From contig JAPUDS010000025.1 in NCBI GenBank assembly GCA_027492975.1, positions 1 to 50,444 of the forward strand: a DNA stretch of 50,444 bases. The letters are read 5' to 3'. The notes under the pieces are model-generated. The model saw nothing but the letters and a program-made list of their open reading frames with translations. It had not been told where the DNA came from and ran no database searches. Positions 25,784 through 34,337 of this stretch are shown here, in pieces. The translations under genes and the position numbers were made by a program. Origin of the DNA: Candidatus Saccharimonadota bacterium (lineage in GTDB: Bacteria > Patescibacteriota > Saccharimonadia > Saccharimonadales > Saccharimonadaceae). The stretch's first letter is position 1. Each line of letters opens with the position of its first letter.

Positions 25784-26983
25784 TTATACTCTGCTACGTA
25801 CTCTAGTTCGAAGAACAAGTAGGCCAGGTATAACCATGAGAAAAGCAATAGTAAGTAGCTTCCATGAGTTCGCGCCGGTGTCGGCTAGTGTCTCCACTCC
25901 ACCACCCTGTTCTTCTGTGATGCTATTTGTGTTTGATACATACACAAAATTCAGTACACTCTGGTTAGCTCCTGCCGTCAGTGTGATGGTCTGCGACGCC
26001 GGTGCTTCGTAACCAGCGATGGCTGGCGGTGTAAAGGTAACTGTCTGACCGGCAAAGTAGAGCAGCGTATGGATGTCTGTCGGAGTGGCATCTGGATTGA
26101 CCGCGAACACCGAGGATATACGAAGGTCGTATATTCCCTCTCCGTACATTGTCACCGGTGGCGCTAGCGTGTTGCCATCTTTATCCTCGTAGTAGATGGT
26201 CAACGGCGATGGGTTCACGACCAAGCCGCCATAATATCTGTCGAGCTGCTCATCTGGCAAGACCGTCATGTTTGGCGCGTATAGAAATGTAACCCAGCCG
26301 TTCCCCCAGCCGCCGTCCGGGTTTTGATAAGCAAACGGACTACCGAACTGATCGTAATATTCGAAAACCGGATCACCCTCTATAAAAACTTCCCCGAGAC
26401 GATTCTCCTCAAAAGCACCAAGGCCAATAAACGTCACGGAACTCGGAATCGTTAATGTGCTAAGGCGATTAGTACTAAAAGCCTCTCTATCTATGAAAAT
26501 TACTTAATTACCTATGACAACAGTTGTCAATTGGTTATCCTCAAAAGCACTCCGCCCGATAGATGTTACTGAGTTAGGTATGATAACTGAGGTAAGGTCG
26601 TTGGAGTCAAAAGCGTATTCACCTATCTCTATCACGGTATTTGGTATGGCAACAGAAGTAAGATCTGATGCATAAAAGGCCCAGTCCCCGATACCTGTTA
26701 CCGTTACTCCACCTATAGTACTCGGTATATCGACATCTCGCGGACATATAGGATTGCCCCAGACATTATCTTCGTAAATATAGTATGTGAGTATAGTCCC
26801 ATCCCCTGCGTCAAAATCAAAACAAGAGTCTGGTGGTGTGGCAGCATAGGAGGTTTCAGGACGTTGAAGGAAGAGAGCTGTTGTGGTTAGAGTGGCTATG
26901 ATGAGAAGTGATGAACTAGCAAGAACAAGAGCACGGTGAGAAATAGTGCTTATGTGAAATACTACGCTGCGTGTTATACGCAT
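25784..26983 (-). pseudogene. BspA-like leucine-rich-repeat surface protein with LADTG tail, interrupted by one in-frame TAA
   Basis: Read as one frame of 400 codons: signal peptide (about 20-48, ending SYAA), BspA-type repeats (for example LTSVIIPNSVTSIGRSAFEDN, about 95-200), a MucBP-like linker domain (YYEDKDGNTLAPPV ... GYEAP), and a C-terminal sorting signal LADTG plus hydrophobic stretch and RSRV. A TAA at 26504-26506 interrupts the repeat between VVIGN and VIFIDREAF; the expected residue there is Ser (IPNSV-like), so a single base change (TCA to TAA) explains it. Frame is preserved on both sides. It is a pseudogene, a read-through gene, or a sequence error. A secreted 159-residue fragment could still be made. 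Confidence 0.8.
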
Positions 26984-27015
26984 ACTTCCGCTTCCTTGTC
27001 TCTTTGTTAAACTAA

Positions 27016-27082
27016 CTCTCTTTTTGTTTGCCCCGCATCAAACTTACAATCTATCGTAAAGCATGAGTACTTTAAAAGTCAA
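27016..27082 (-). promoter_or_regulatory. Promoter and conserved leader element of the BspA-like gene
   Basis: Minus strand: TTGACT (27077-27082), 18 bases, TACGAT (27053-27058), then AAGTTTG, an 8-base loop, CAAAC (27026-27043) and AAAAAGAGAG (27016-27025). It matches the element before the propeller gene at 23091-23156 in order and sequence, except for the hairpin loop and the spacer. Confidence 0.65.
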
Positions 27083-27115
27083 GAAAATCTATATTCCTCT
27101 AGTCTAGGTCTAGTG

Positions 27116-27144
27116 ATTTCCGATAGGACAGTCCTTTCGGAAAT
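27116..27144. repeat. Odd-length palindrome (GGAC-A-GTCC core), copy 1
   Basis: ATTTCCGATAGGAC (27116-27129), A, GTCCTTTCGGAAAT (27131-27144): 13 of 14 arm positions pair. It abuts a second palindrome at 27145. Confidence 0.7.
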
Positions 27145-27167
27145 TTTCCAAGGACTGTCCTTGGAAA
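27145..27167. repeat. Odd-length palindrome (GGAC-T-GTCC core), copy 2
   Basis: TTTCCAAGGAC (27145-27155), T, GTCCTTGGAAA (27157-27167), perfect 11-bp arms. Its CCAAGGACTGTCCTTGG core is identical to the palindrome inside prmC at 43614-43638. It precedes the NatA promoter by about 20 bases. Confidence 0.75.
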
Positions 27168-27207
27168 GAATACTGCGCGAGATAGTTCTGTGGTGTACAC
27201 TAGATAT

Positions 27208-27939
27208 ATGACAAAAGCAATCATTTCTGTCGACCATTTCACTATGAAATTTGGCGACACAACAGTTATAGACGATCTCTCGTTTGAGGTGCGTCGAGGT
27301 GAGACCTTTGGGTTACTCGGTAGTAACGGTTCCGGCAAAACGACGACTATCCGCGCCCTCCTCGGCGCCTACATCCCCACCGCAGGCAAACTGACCATCA
27401 ACGGCAAGCCATACCGCGTTGACGGTTCGGTTCGACTTGGCTACCTACCCGAAGAACGCGGCTTATACAAGAAGGAAAGCGTTATCGACACCATGGTCTA
27501 TTTCGGTCGACTCAAGGGTATGAGCGCACGTGATGCTCGGGCTTGGTCGCAGCAGTATCTGGAACGCGTTGAGCTCGGCGACAAAGCCGGAATTCGCCTC
27601 GACAAGCTCTCAGGCGGTCAGCAACAAAAAGTCCAGCTCGGTATCACTGTTATGAATAACCCTGAGCTACTTATACTCGACGAACCAACCAAAGGATTTG
27701 ACCCGGTCAATCGCCGCCTACTTATGGATATCATAGAAGAACATCAGAAAAAAGGTGCGACAGCCATCTATATCACCCACCAGATGGAAGAGGTTGAACG
27801 TCTTTGTGACCGAATTTTACTACTCAAAAACGGCAATGCCGCAGCGTATGGTACTGTCAAAGAGGTCAAAAAGAAGTACGGTGGCAAGAGTCTGGACGAT
27901 ATTTTTGTTGAAATTTATGGAGGCCGCGACAATGCATAA
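27208..27939 (+). CDS. ABC transporter ATP-binding protein, NatA-like
   Basis: The 243-residue ATPase has Walker A GSNGSGKTTT, a Q-loop region LGYLPEERGLY (the PEERGLY motif is typical of NatA/ABC-2 sodium or drug exporters), signature LSGGQQQKVQLG, Walker B LLILDEPTKGFDP and switch His in YITHQMEEVE. I start at the ATG at 27208; the open frame begins at GTG 27190, but TACACT only 6 bases before the ATG suggests a leaderless transcript. The stop overlaps the start of the permease gene by 8 bases. Confidence 0.9.
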   Translation: MTKAIISVDHFTMKFGDTTVIDDLSFEVRRGETFGLLGSNGSGKTTTIRALLGAYIPTAGKLTINGKPYRVDGSVRLGYLPEERGLYKKESVIDTMVYFGRLKGMSARDARAWSQQYLERVELGDKAGIRLDKLSGGQQQKVQLGITVMNNPELLILDEPTKGFDPVNRRLLMDIIEEHQKKGATAIYITHQMEEVERLCDRILLLKNGNAAAYGTVKEVKKKYGGKSLDDIFVEIYGGRDNA

Positions 27940-29140
27940 TCTCGGAACTGTTTTTAGCTTTGAATTTCTCAGAACTGTTAAGAAAAAGGTGTTTTGGATC
28001 AGCATCCTGCTCTTCCCGGTCATGATAGCCGCTATCGCGGCAATAGCCTACACATCCGGAAAAGCAACCGACGAAGCTCTCAAAGAATCCCAGAGCGAAA
28101 AATTCTCGCTCGCCATAGTCGACGAGTCGGGTGTCGTTTCGCCCCAGCTCATAGAGGCCTTTGGCGCAACAGTCAAACCTGACAGAGAAGCTGGTGTAAC
28201 AGCCGTCAAAAGTGGTCAAGTCGACGCATTTTTCTACTTTCCGAGCGATATCAGCAAAAATCCCGTAGAAATTTACGCTCAAGATGCCGGCATGTTCGAC
28301 AACAGCAAGTACGATGCGGTCGCGAAATTGTTACTCGAACAGTCCGTCAGTTCATCGGTGAGTGAAAGTGTCAAAGCTATCCTACAAGGCAACATCACGA
28401 CCAACACCGTCACCTACAAAGATGGGGTCGAGTTTGACGGCATAAAAACCATGATCATCCCTGGCATCTTCCTCGTCTTGTTCTATTTCGTTATCGCCAT
28501 GTTCGGCAACCAAATGCTCAACAGTACGGTCGAAGAAAAGGAAAATCGCGTCATAGAAATGCTTCTGACCTCCGTTGAAACGCGCACGCTTATCATCGGG
28601 AAGATCCTTGCCCTGATAGTCCTGGGATTGGTGCAAGTTCTGCTCATCCTCATCCCGACCATCCTTGGGTATCTCCTCCTGAAGGACCAGTTATCGCTGC
28701 CGAGCCTTGATCTCGCCTCCCTGACATTTGACTGGGGTCGCATAGCGGCTGGTTTCGCGATATTTGTTCTCAGTTTCCTTTTCTTCACCGGGCTGCTCGT
28801 TACTATCGGTGCTTCAGTACCTACCGCAAAAGAAGCTGGACCGTTTATCGGCGCTGTCATGCTGCTTATCTTCGGACCGCTGTACGCCGCTTCGCTCTTT
28901 GTTTCAAATCCAGAAGCAGGGATCGTTCAGTTCCTCAGTTATTTCCCGCTCACCGCACCAATCCCGCTTTTGCTACGCAACGCCATCGGCAACCTACAAC
29001 CCCACGAAGCGCTTATCTCGCTTGGTATCTTGCTAGTCTGCACCGTGCTCGTTGTCAATCTCGCCGTTCGCGTCTTCCGCTACGGTGCACTGGAGTACAG
29101 CCGTAAACTGAGCTTCAAGGAAATCCTTGGCAAAAACTAG
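27932..29140 (+). CDS. ABC-2 family permease, NatB-like
   Basis: The 402-residue protein has one N-terminal membrane segment (VFWISILLFPVMIAAIAAIAY, about 19-39), an extracytoplasmic domain of about 130 residues, then five or more membrane segments from about residue 175, with EEKENRVIEMLLTSVETRTLIIGKI, the hallmark loop of NatB/ABC-2 exporters. I start at the ATG at 27932, which has GGAGG 9 bases upstream and overlaps the ATPase gene; the longer frame back to 27755 is an out-of-frame shadow of natA. Substrate unknown; Na+ or a peptide antibiotic are family possibilities. A bidirectional terminator follows. Confidence 0.9.
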   Translation: MHNLGTVFSFEFLRTVKKKVFWISILLFPVMIAAIAAIAYTSGKATDEALKESQSEKFSLAIVDESGVVSPQLIEAFGATVKPDREAGVTAVKSGQVDAFFYFPSDISKNPVEIYAQDAGMFDNSKYDAVAKLLLEQSVSSSVSESVKAILQGNITTNTVTYKDGVEFDGIKTMIIPGIFLVLFYFVIAMFGNQMLNSTVEEKENRVIEMLLTSVETRTLIIGKILALIVLGLVQVLLILIPTILGYLLLKDQLSLPSLDLASLTFDWGRIAAGFAIFVLSFLFFTGLLVTIGASVPTAKEAGPFIGAVMLLIFGPLYAASLFVSNPEAGIVQFLSYFPLTAPIPLLLRNAIGNLQPHEALISLGILLVCTVLVVNLAVRVFRYGALEYSRKLSFKEILGKN

Positions 29141-29165
29141 CACGTACAAAGCGTAAACTAATTAA

Positions 29166-29191
29166 AAATCCCGCTGCACTCAGCGGGATTT
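29166..29191. terminator. Bidirectional terminator between the ABC exporter and greA
   Basis: AAATCCCGCTG (29166-29176), loop CACT, CAGCGGGATTT (29181-29191), followed by TATTATTTG on the plus strand and TTTAATTAG on the minus strand. It serves the two convergent genes. Confidence 0.85.
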
Positions 29192-29209
29192 ATTATTTGA
29201 CACTTTACT

Positions 29210-29665
29210 TTAACGCACTGCGTCGATAGTATACGTCGTCTCGCCTTTTGGCGTGGTGATCGTCACTTTGTCACCGACTCTTTTGCCCATGAGCGCGGCA
29301 CCGATAGGAGATTCGTTGCTGATTTTCCCCTCCATCGGGTCAGCTTCTACTGATCCAACAACCGTATAGGTCACCTTTTTGCCGTTATGAAGGTCAACCG
29401 TGCTGCCGACGCGCACGATACCGTTTGCTTTTTGAGGCTTGATAAGCTCAAAATTTTGCAGGATGTCTTCGATCTCTACAACACGAGTCTCGACGATCCC
29501 CTGTTCTTCGCGGGCAGCGTCGTACTCGGCATTTTCGCTAAGATCACCGTAGTCACGAGCGGCGGCAATCTTTTCGGCGATTTCAGCACGACGCTCTTTA
29601 AGCTCGGCGAGTTCTTTCTCGAGTTCTACCTTGCCTTCGGCGGTAATTTGATACACTTTTCTCAT
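29210..29665 (-). CDS. greA: Transcription elongation factor GreA
   Basis: GreA reactivates backtracked RNA polymerase by stimulating transcript cleavage. The 151-residue product has the N-terminal coiled coil with the acidic tip motif DYGDLSENAEYDAAREEQ and the C-terminal FKBP-like domain (SPIGAALMGKRVGDKVTI). I start at the ATG at 29665, preceded by AAAGGAG 9 bases upstream; upstream codons in frame show no similarity. It follows proS on the minus strand. Confidence 0.96.
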   Translation of the reverse strand: MRKVYQITAEGKVELEKELAELKERRAEIAEKIAAARDYGDLSENAEYDAAREEQGIVETRVVEIEDILQNFELIKPQKANGIVRVGSTVDLHNGKKVTYTVVGSVEADPMEGKISNESPIGAALMGKRVGDKVTITTPKGETTYTIDAVR

Positions 29666-29702
29666 AGTCTTGTCTCCTTTCTCGGTCTGGGCAATAATAA
29701 GG

Positions 29703-29758
29703 CGCGCTACTTTGCAGCGCGTCACGGGATATTTTAGAAGTGTGTCTACAAGCTTCTA
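29703..29758 (-). terminator. Two hairpins between proS and greA (weak terminator or leader)
   Basis: CGCGCT (29703-29708)/AGCGCG (29716-29721) is followed on the minus strand by a T-rich CCTTATTATTG, and TAGAAG (29735-29740)/CTTCTA (29753-29758) forms a second stem. Neither has a clean U-tract, so partial termination or a greA leader structure are both possible. Confidence 0.35.
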
Positions 29759-29774
29759 CCCTAGCTCCCAAACT

Positions 29775-31022
29775 TTAGGACACAACCAGTCTAGCAAGCA
29801 GCTCATCGACTGTCAAGAGCTCTGTTTCATCTGCGCTACGGGCTTTGTATTCTACCTTTTGATCAGCCACTGTCTTAGCGCTCACAACGATCCGATGCGG
29901 GATGCCGTAGAGGTCAGCATCGGCAAATTTTTCGCCAGGACGCGCATCGCGGTCGTCCCAAAGCGTTTCTATGCCTTTACTTACGAGCTGCTCGTATAGT
30001 TTCTGCGCTTCTTCGGCTACGTCGTCGCCGATTTGTACCAAATACACCCGTGCTGGCGCAACTGCTTCCGGCCAGACGAGACCCTTGTCGTCAGCAAACA
30101 GCTCCGCGATCAGCCCCATGATACGGCTCGGACCGATACCGTAACTCCCCATAAACACTTTTTGCTGCTCGCCCTTTTCATCAGTATAGACAAGATCCAG
30201 CGCGTCAGAGAACTTCGTACCGAGAGTGAAAATATTGCCTACCTCGACCGCTTTTTTCTCCACCAACTCATCTCGTGAGATGCCAAGATCACTGAGCACT
30301 TCGTCGGTATAGACCTCTTCATTGATGGCAAGTTTTTTCGCTTCGTGAACATATATCGTGTCTTCACCGACATCGCTTAGCGTCTGAAACTCGTGGCTAT
30401 ACTTTGAAAAACTACCGCCGCTCGCAAAGGTTTTGTAAGTGATCTCGCCTAAGCCCAGCCGATCATACACGGCGTGATACGCCTCCGTTATCTTGTCGTA
30501 AAATTCGTCGTGCTCCGCCCTATCTCTCGAAAACGAATACAGGTCTTTCATCCAGAACTCCCTGCCCCGCATCAGCCCACTCTTTGAACGGAGTTCGTTA
30601 CGAAACTTTATCTGAAACTGATATGGATACACTGGCAAGTCTTTATAGCTCGCAATGTAGGTTTTCATGAGTTTCGTCAGTGGTTCTTCGTGAGTTGGCG
30701 CAAGACCAAGTTCGGTACCACTTGCTAGTTTTGTTTTGAACCAAACATCGATGATTTCGTCACTCCACCGCCCTGACGCCTCCCACGTATCTTTTTGCTG
30801 CAAGGCTGTTAGGCTGATTTCGTTGCCACCTATAGCATTCATCTCTTCGCGGATAACCTGCATGATGTTATCAAGAACACGTTTTCCGAGCGGTAGATAC
30901 GCATAGACACCGGCCATTTCTTTATATATAAACCCGGCACGGATAAGCAACTGAGCGTTTTTCGCTACCTCATCAGCCGGTGCTGTTTTGCTTGTTTTAG
31001 TAAATAGCTCGGAGAGTCTCAT
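29775..31022 (-). CDS. proS: Prolyl-tRNA synthetase, short form without editing domain
   Basis: Class II synthetase charging tRNA-Pro. The 415-residue protein has motif 1 (YAYLPLGKRVLDNIMQVIREEM), the TxE loop LAPTHEEPLTKL, motif 2 (FRNELRSKSGLMRGREFWMKDLYSF), motif 3 (GSYGIGPSRIMGLIAE) and the C-terminal anticodon-binding domain. Bacterial-type enzymes are about 570 residues with a 180-residue editing insertion between motifs 2 and 3; here only about 30-40 residues fill that gap (near VHEAKKLAINEEVYTD), so editing of Ala-tRNA-Pro in cis is lost. The start at 31022 is close behind the CPBP gene. It sits in the conserved rseP-proS neighbourhood. Confidence 0.95.
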   Translation of the reverse strand: MRLSELFTKTSKTAPADEVAKNAQLLIRAGFIYKEMAGVYAYLPLGKRVLDNIMQVIREEMNAIGGNEISLTALQQKDTWEASGRWSDEIIDVWFKTKLASGTELGLAPTHEEPLTKLMKTYIASYKDLPVYPYQFQIKFRNELRSKSGLMRGREFWMKDLYSFSRDRAEHDEFYDKITEAYHAVYDRLGLGEITYKTFASGGSFSKYSHEFQTLSDVGEDTIYVHEAKKLAINEEVYTDEVLSDLGISRDELVEKKAVEVGNIFTLGTKFSDALDLVYTDEKGEQQKVFMGSYGIGPSRIMGLIAELFADDKGLVWPEAVAPARVYLVQIGDDVAEEAQKLYEQLVSKGIETLWDDRDARPGEKFADADLYGIPHRIVVSAKTVADQKVEYKARSADETELLTVDELLARLVVS

Positions 31023-31028
31023 ATACTT

Positions 31029-31778
31029 TTATTGTACCAGACTTACTCCGTAGAGCGGTAGGATAAACAGCAGCACATATGCTAGTCCGTTTTTAAAGGA
31101 ATGTACCAAAATTCCAGGCCAGACAGACTGGAATTTTTCACGCAAATAACAGAGAAAGATACTGAGAATAAACACGTCTATACCGACATTGAACTGACCG
31201 TGGAGTACCGCAAATGTCAGGCTTGTCAAAATAGTACTCAGCCAAAAACCATTCCGTTCCCGTATCCGGCCAAATAGATACCCGCGGAACAACAGCTCTT
31301 CGAACACCGGCGCGATAACAACGAGTAACAGGAACGCGATAACATATTCCATACCGCTCGATATATGATCAAATCCGATTTCCTGCTTCTGCCCTAGATC
31401 AAGTCCAGGTACCGGTGCGAAATAAAGCACTGCAGTTACAAGCGCTGTCGAAATAAAATACAGCGCCCAGCCAAATATCGCCCATGTGATCATCGGCGCG
31501 CGAAATCGCTCCCATAGACCTAACTTTTTTCGGATATCAACCCAAGATAAGCGGCGAATGATGAAGGGCGAAATAACGATGGCTGCCGACACAACATAGA
31601 TGATGGCCGCAAGTGCCAACGTACCAACCGATGTCCCAAACCAGGCGTACACACTTTCGCTCGCAAAATAATACAGTGGTAACCCAACAAGGATGGCCGA
31701 TGTAAACAGAAATACTCCACCCGCCCAGAGGCAATACAGTATCGCCCAGAGACCGTTTTGAATACTTTTTTTATTCAT
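31029..31778 (-). CDS. CPBP-family intramembrane protease (Abi/Rce1-like)
   Basis: The 249-residue membrane protein has the three CPBP motifs: EELLFRG (Glu160, Glu161, Arg165), FAVLHG (His193) and HSFKN (His226, Asn230), spread over about seven or eight membrane segments. Family members cleave after membrane-anchored or prenylated sites, or protect against bacteriocins. It lies between rseP and proS, with ATG spacing of 0 bases to the rseP stop, in a place where no such gene occurs in the classical cluster. Confidence 0.9.
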   Translation of the reverse strand: MNKKSIQNGLWAILYCLWAGGVFLFTSAILVGLPLYYFASESVYAWFGTSVGTLALAAIIYVVSAAIVISPFIIRRLSWVDIRKKLGLWERFRAPMITWAIFGWALYFISTALVTAVLYFAPVPGLDLGQKQEIGFDHISSGMEYVIAFLLLVVIAPVFEELLFRGYLFGRIRERNGFWLSTILTSLTFAVLHGQFNVGIDVFILSIFLCYLREKFQSVWPGILVHSFKNGLAYVLLFILPLYGVSLVQ

Positions 31779-32963
31779 CTAATGCCCCAGTTTCATGATA
31801 TCTGCGATAACGATGAGGGCAAACAACCCCATAAGGACCATAAAGCCCGTGCCGTGTATCTTCTCTTCCGTCTCTCTCGTGAGCGGCTTTCTAAGCACCT
31901 TACGGTAGAGAAACGTTACGAACCAGCGGCCACCATCAAGTGCTGGTATCGGCAGCGCATTCATAACCGCAAGTGTCAGTGCGATCAGAGCCGTAACAAG
32001 CAGCAACGAACCGAGCCCGTCGGCACGCGCTGATGGAAATAACATACCCAGAATCGCTATGGGACCACCGACGTTTTGATTGACTTCGGCAAGCTTTTCT
32101 CCGCCCGCTTCCCTGACCTCGCTATTGAAACTCAATTTCTGTGCAACACCAGTCACGAAGTTAACAAACGTTGTGCCGAGACTCTGGAATGTATATGCCG
32201 TGAATTGTCCAGTCAGCACAACCCCTACTATCGGTGCGCTCCATGTCGAGCGATAGGTCGTTCTCTGACTTCCGGAGAGTCCCAAATAGCCTTGTTTGTC
32301 ACTATTTTCCGATCGTAGCGTTACCGAGGCTGTCTGTTCAGTACCATTTTGCCGAAAGACTACGTCGACAGTTTTGCCGACATTTTCTTTCGTGATTTGC
32401 GTTAGTTTCGTGGCGTCATCGAGAGGAACTCCGGCGATACGGATGATCTCATCGCCTTTTTGTATACCTGCTTTATCCGCCGGCAGCCCCTTTGATACGG
32501 AAGCGACAGTCACCGGTGCTGTCTGCACGATCGTGTCACTCGGTACCGTAAACTGTCCATCTATTATTTTTGGCAAACCCATAGCTGCAACTATCGTCAA
32601 CAAGACGGCAGCCGTCACCCAGTTCACAAATACGCCAGCTAGCAATATCTTCGTTTTTGCCCAAAAACTTACCGATCCGAAATCACCTTTCTTGTTTGAC
32701 GAGTCATTTTCTCCCTGTAAATTTACAAAACCGCCGAGCGGTAACCAGTTGAGACTGTACAGAACGTTTTTGCCGAGTACACTGCTCTTAACCACCCAGC
32801 CTTTTGCGCGAGGCGGAAAACCTATGCCGAACTCCTTGACGCGCACGCCGTTCCGACGAGCAACAACACCGTGACCGAATTCGTGCATAGCAACGAGCGC
32901 CACAAGAATCAGTAGCCCTATAACAACTGACAGTATGAAATTTAGCACGCTTAGAATATCCAC
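31779..32963 (-). CDS. rseP: Site-2 protease RseP/RasP-like (M50)
   Basis: Intramembrane zinc protease that cuts anti-sigma factors and leftover signal peptides. The 394-residue product has the active-site HEFGH at residues 27-31 in the first membrane segment, a PDZ domain (about 140-205, VASVSKGLPADKAGIQKGDEIIRI), and the C-terminal NALPIPALDGGRW motif in the last membrane part. The uppS gene lies directly upstream with no gap, as in many bacteria, but cdsA, usually between them, is absent. Confidence 0.94.
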   Translation of the reverse strand: MDILSVLNFILSVVIGLLILVALVAMHEFGHGVVARRNGVRVKEFGIGFPPRAKGWVVKSSVLGKNVLYSLNWLPLGGFVNLQGENDSSNKKGDFGSVSFWAKTKILLAGVFVNWVTAAVLLTIVAAMGLPKIIDGQFTVPSDTIVQTAPVTVASVSKGLPADKAGIQKGDEIIRIAGVPLDDATKLTQITKENVGKTVDVVFRQNGTEQTASVTLRSENSDKQGYLGLSGSQRTTYRSTWSAPIVGVVLTGQFTAYTFQSLGTTFVNFVTGVAQKLSFNSEVREAGGEKLAEVNQNVGGPIAILGMLFPSARADGLGSLLLVTALIALTLAVMNALPIPALDGGRWFVTFLYRKVLRKPLTRETEEKIHGTGFMVLMGLFALIVIADIMKLGH

Positions 32964-33668
32964 TCACCCTCCATGCCGGCGATTCCGGCGGTTATATTCT
33001 TCCAGTATACCAGCTACATCCCCGGAACGCATATCGGGCCAGTACTTATCAAGGAAAATAAATTCGCTATAGGCGCTTCGCCACAGCATAAAGTTACTCA
33101 GCCGCTGTTCGCTACTCGTCCTGACGATAAGATCACATGGTGGCACCTCAGGATGATCCAGGTAATCAGCAAAGCTATGCTCATCAACCGTCGCCGGGTC
33201 AACGCCTGCTCGAAGCATTGCCCGCGCCGCATGCGCGATCTCACGCTGCCCGCCGTAGTTAAAGCACATAACCAGCGTCGCTCGTTTATTGTCTTTTGAT
33301 TCGGCTTCTGCCTCTTCAACCATCTGCAAAATATCTTTCGGCAGTGTTTCCCTGTCGCCCAACATCACAAATTTACAATCTTCAGCAAGCAACTGCTTCA
33401 GCTCCGTTTTAAAGAGTCGCTTCAGAATCTTCATGAAAGCATTTACTTCGTCAGCGGCTCGATTCCAGTTTTCAGTTGACCACGTATAAAACGATATATA
33501 ACGCACACCCTGCTCGACTAATTCTCTTAGCACATCTTCCAGCGCCGTAACGCCAGCAAGATGCCCTTCCCAGGCCGGCAAGCCATGATTTTTTGCCCAA
33601 CGGCGATTACCATCGATAATCAACCCAACATGGGTCGGAATTTCGCGTTGCCGTTGTACTTCTTCCAA
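32964..33668 (-). CDS. uppS: Isoprenyl transferase (undecaprenyl diphosphate synthase)
   Basis: UppS makes the C55 carrier lipid for peptidoglycan and glycan export. The 234-residue product has HVGLIIDGNRRWAKNHG (catalytic Asp19), YISFYTWSTENWNR and the C-terminal DLIVRTSSEQRLSNFMLWRSAYSEF with the family Arg, Ser and Glu residues. No ATG fits the N-terminus: the start is a TTG at 33668, 28 bases after frr. The rseP gene follows directly. Confidence 0.94.
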   Translation of the reverse strand: MEEVQRQREIPTHVGLIIDGNRRWAKNHGLPAWEGHLAGVTALEDVLRELVEQGVRYISFYTWSTENWNRAADEVNAFMKILKRLFKTELKQLLAEDCKFVMLGDRETLPKDILQMVEEAEAESKDNKRATLVMCFNYGGQREIAHAARAMLRAGVDPATVDEHSFADYLDHPEVPPCDLIVRTSSEQRLSNFMLWRSAYSEFIFLDKYWPDMRSGDVAGILEEYNRRNRRHGG

Positions 33669-33696
33669 AATCTATAATCCAAATTCTATGTTCAAT

Positions 33697-34251
33697 TTAT
33701 ACCGTCATGACTTCTTTTTCTTTGGCTTTGAAGATATCTTCTATTTTTGAATGAAATACTTTCATATCGTCATCAAGTCCCTTTTCGACACGCTTTACAT
33801 CGTCTTCGGACAGCTCTTTGGCATCTTTCATGCGCTTTGCTTCTTTGAGCGCATCCTGGCGAATATTGCGCAGCACAATCCGGCAATCCTCCACCTTGTC
33901 GCCAAGCTGTTTTACCATGTCGCGGCGACGCTCCTCGGTCAGTGGCGGCACGGGTACGCGAACGATATGTCCGTCATCACTCGGGTTAAATCCGAGACTG
34001 GAAGCATCGCGAATTCCCGCTGCTATCGCCTGAACCTGACTCGGATCAAACGGCGACACCTGAAGCAATTGTGGTTCGGGTACTGTTATATTCGCAACTT
34101 GCTTGAGAGGCATTTCCACTCCGTATGCCTTCACCATAACCCCGTCAAGCATATCCGGGTGTGCTCGACCGGTTCGAATCTTTTTCAATTCATCTTCGAA
34201 AAACTCTAGCGCCTGCTGCATTTTTAGTTCGTACGACTTTGTATCAAACAC
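33697..34251 (-). CDS. frr: Ribosome recycling factor
   Basis: RRF splits post-termination ribosomes with EF-G. The 184-residue protein has the family layout: long helix (ALEFFEDELKKIRTGRAHPDML), the beta domain with VKAYGVEMPLKQVANITVPEPQLLQVSPFD, and the C-terminal helices with TEERRRDMVKQLGDKVEDCRIVLRNIRQDA. It starts at a GTG (34251) with GAGAGGA 7 bases upstream. It leads the frr-uppS-rseP-CPBP-proS run. The usual upstream neighbour pyrH is missing; a plus-strand cassette lies there instead. A minus-strand TATACT is at 34283-34288. Confidence 0.95.
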   Translation of the reverse strand: MFDTKSYELKMQQALEFFEDELKKIRTGRAHPDMLDGVMVKAYGVEMPLKQVANITVPEPQLLQVSPFDPSQVQAIAAGIRDASSLGFNPSDDGHIVRVPVPPLTEERRRDMVKQLGDKVEDCRIVLRNIRQDALKEAKRMKDAKELSEDDVKRVEKGLDDDMKVFHSKIEDIFKAKEKEVMTV

Positions 34252-34303
34252 TGTAAATTCCTCTCGTTAAACTAATGCCTTTAGTATAACACTTCGAGTC
34301 TGC

Positions 34304-34309
34304 TATACT
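34304..34309 (+). promoter_or_regulatory. -10 box of the pilin-phosphatase gene
   Basis: TATACT at 34304-34309, preceded by TGC, lies 28 bases before the GTG at 34338; it faces the frr -10 box on the other strand about 16 bases away. No clear -35 box is visible. Confidence 0.4.
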
Positions 34310-34337
34310 TAAAGTCAAAGCGTAAGCATAAACCACA

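Noticed and set aside
27099-27338. Minus-strand 79-codon frame over the palindromes and natA start
   Set aside because: It reads through the two palindromes and the start of natA in antisense, with no ribosome-binding site; phrases such as PRTVLGKFPKG come from the palindromic repeats.
29735-29758. TAGAAG/CTTCTA hairpin as the main proS terminator
   Set aside because: No U-tract follows on the minus strand; kept only as a weak leader or terminator structure.
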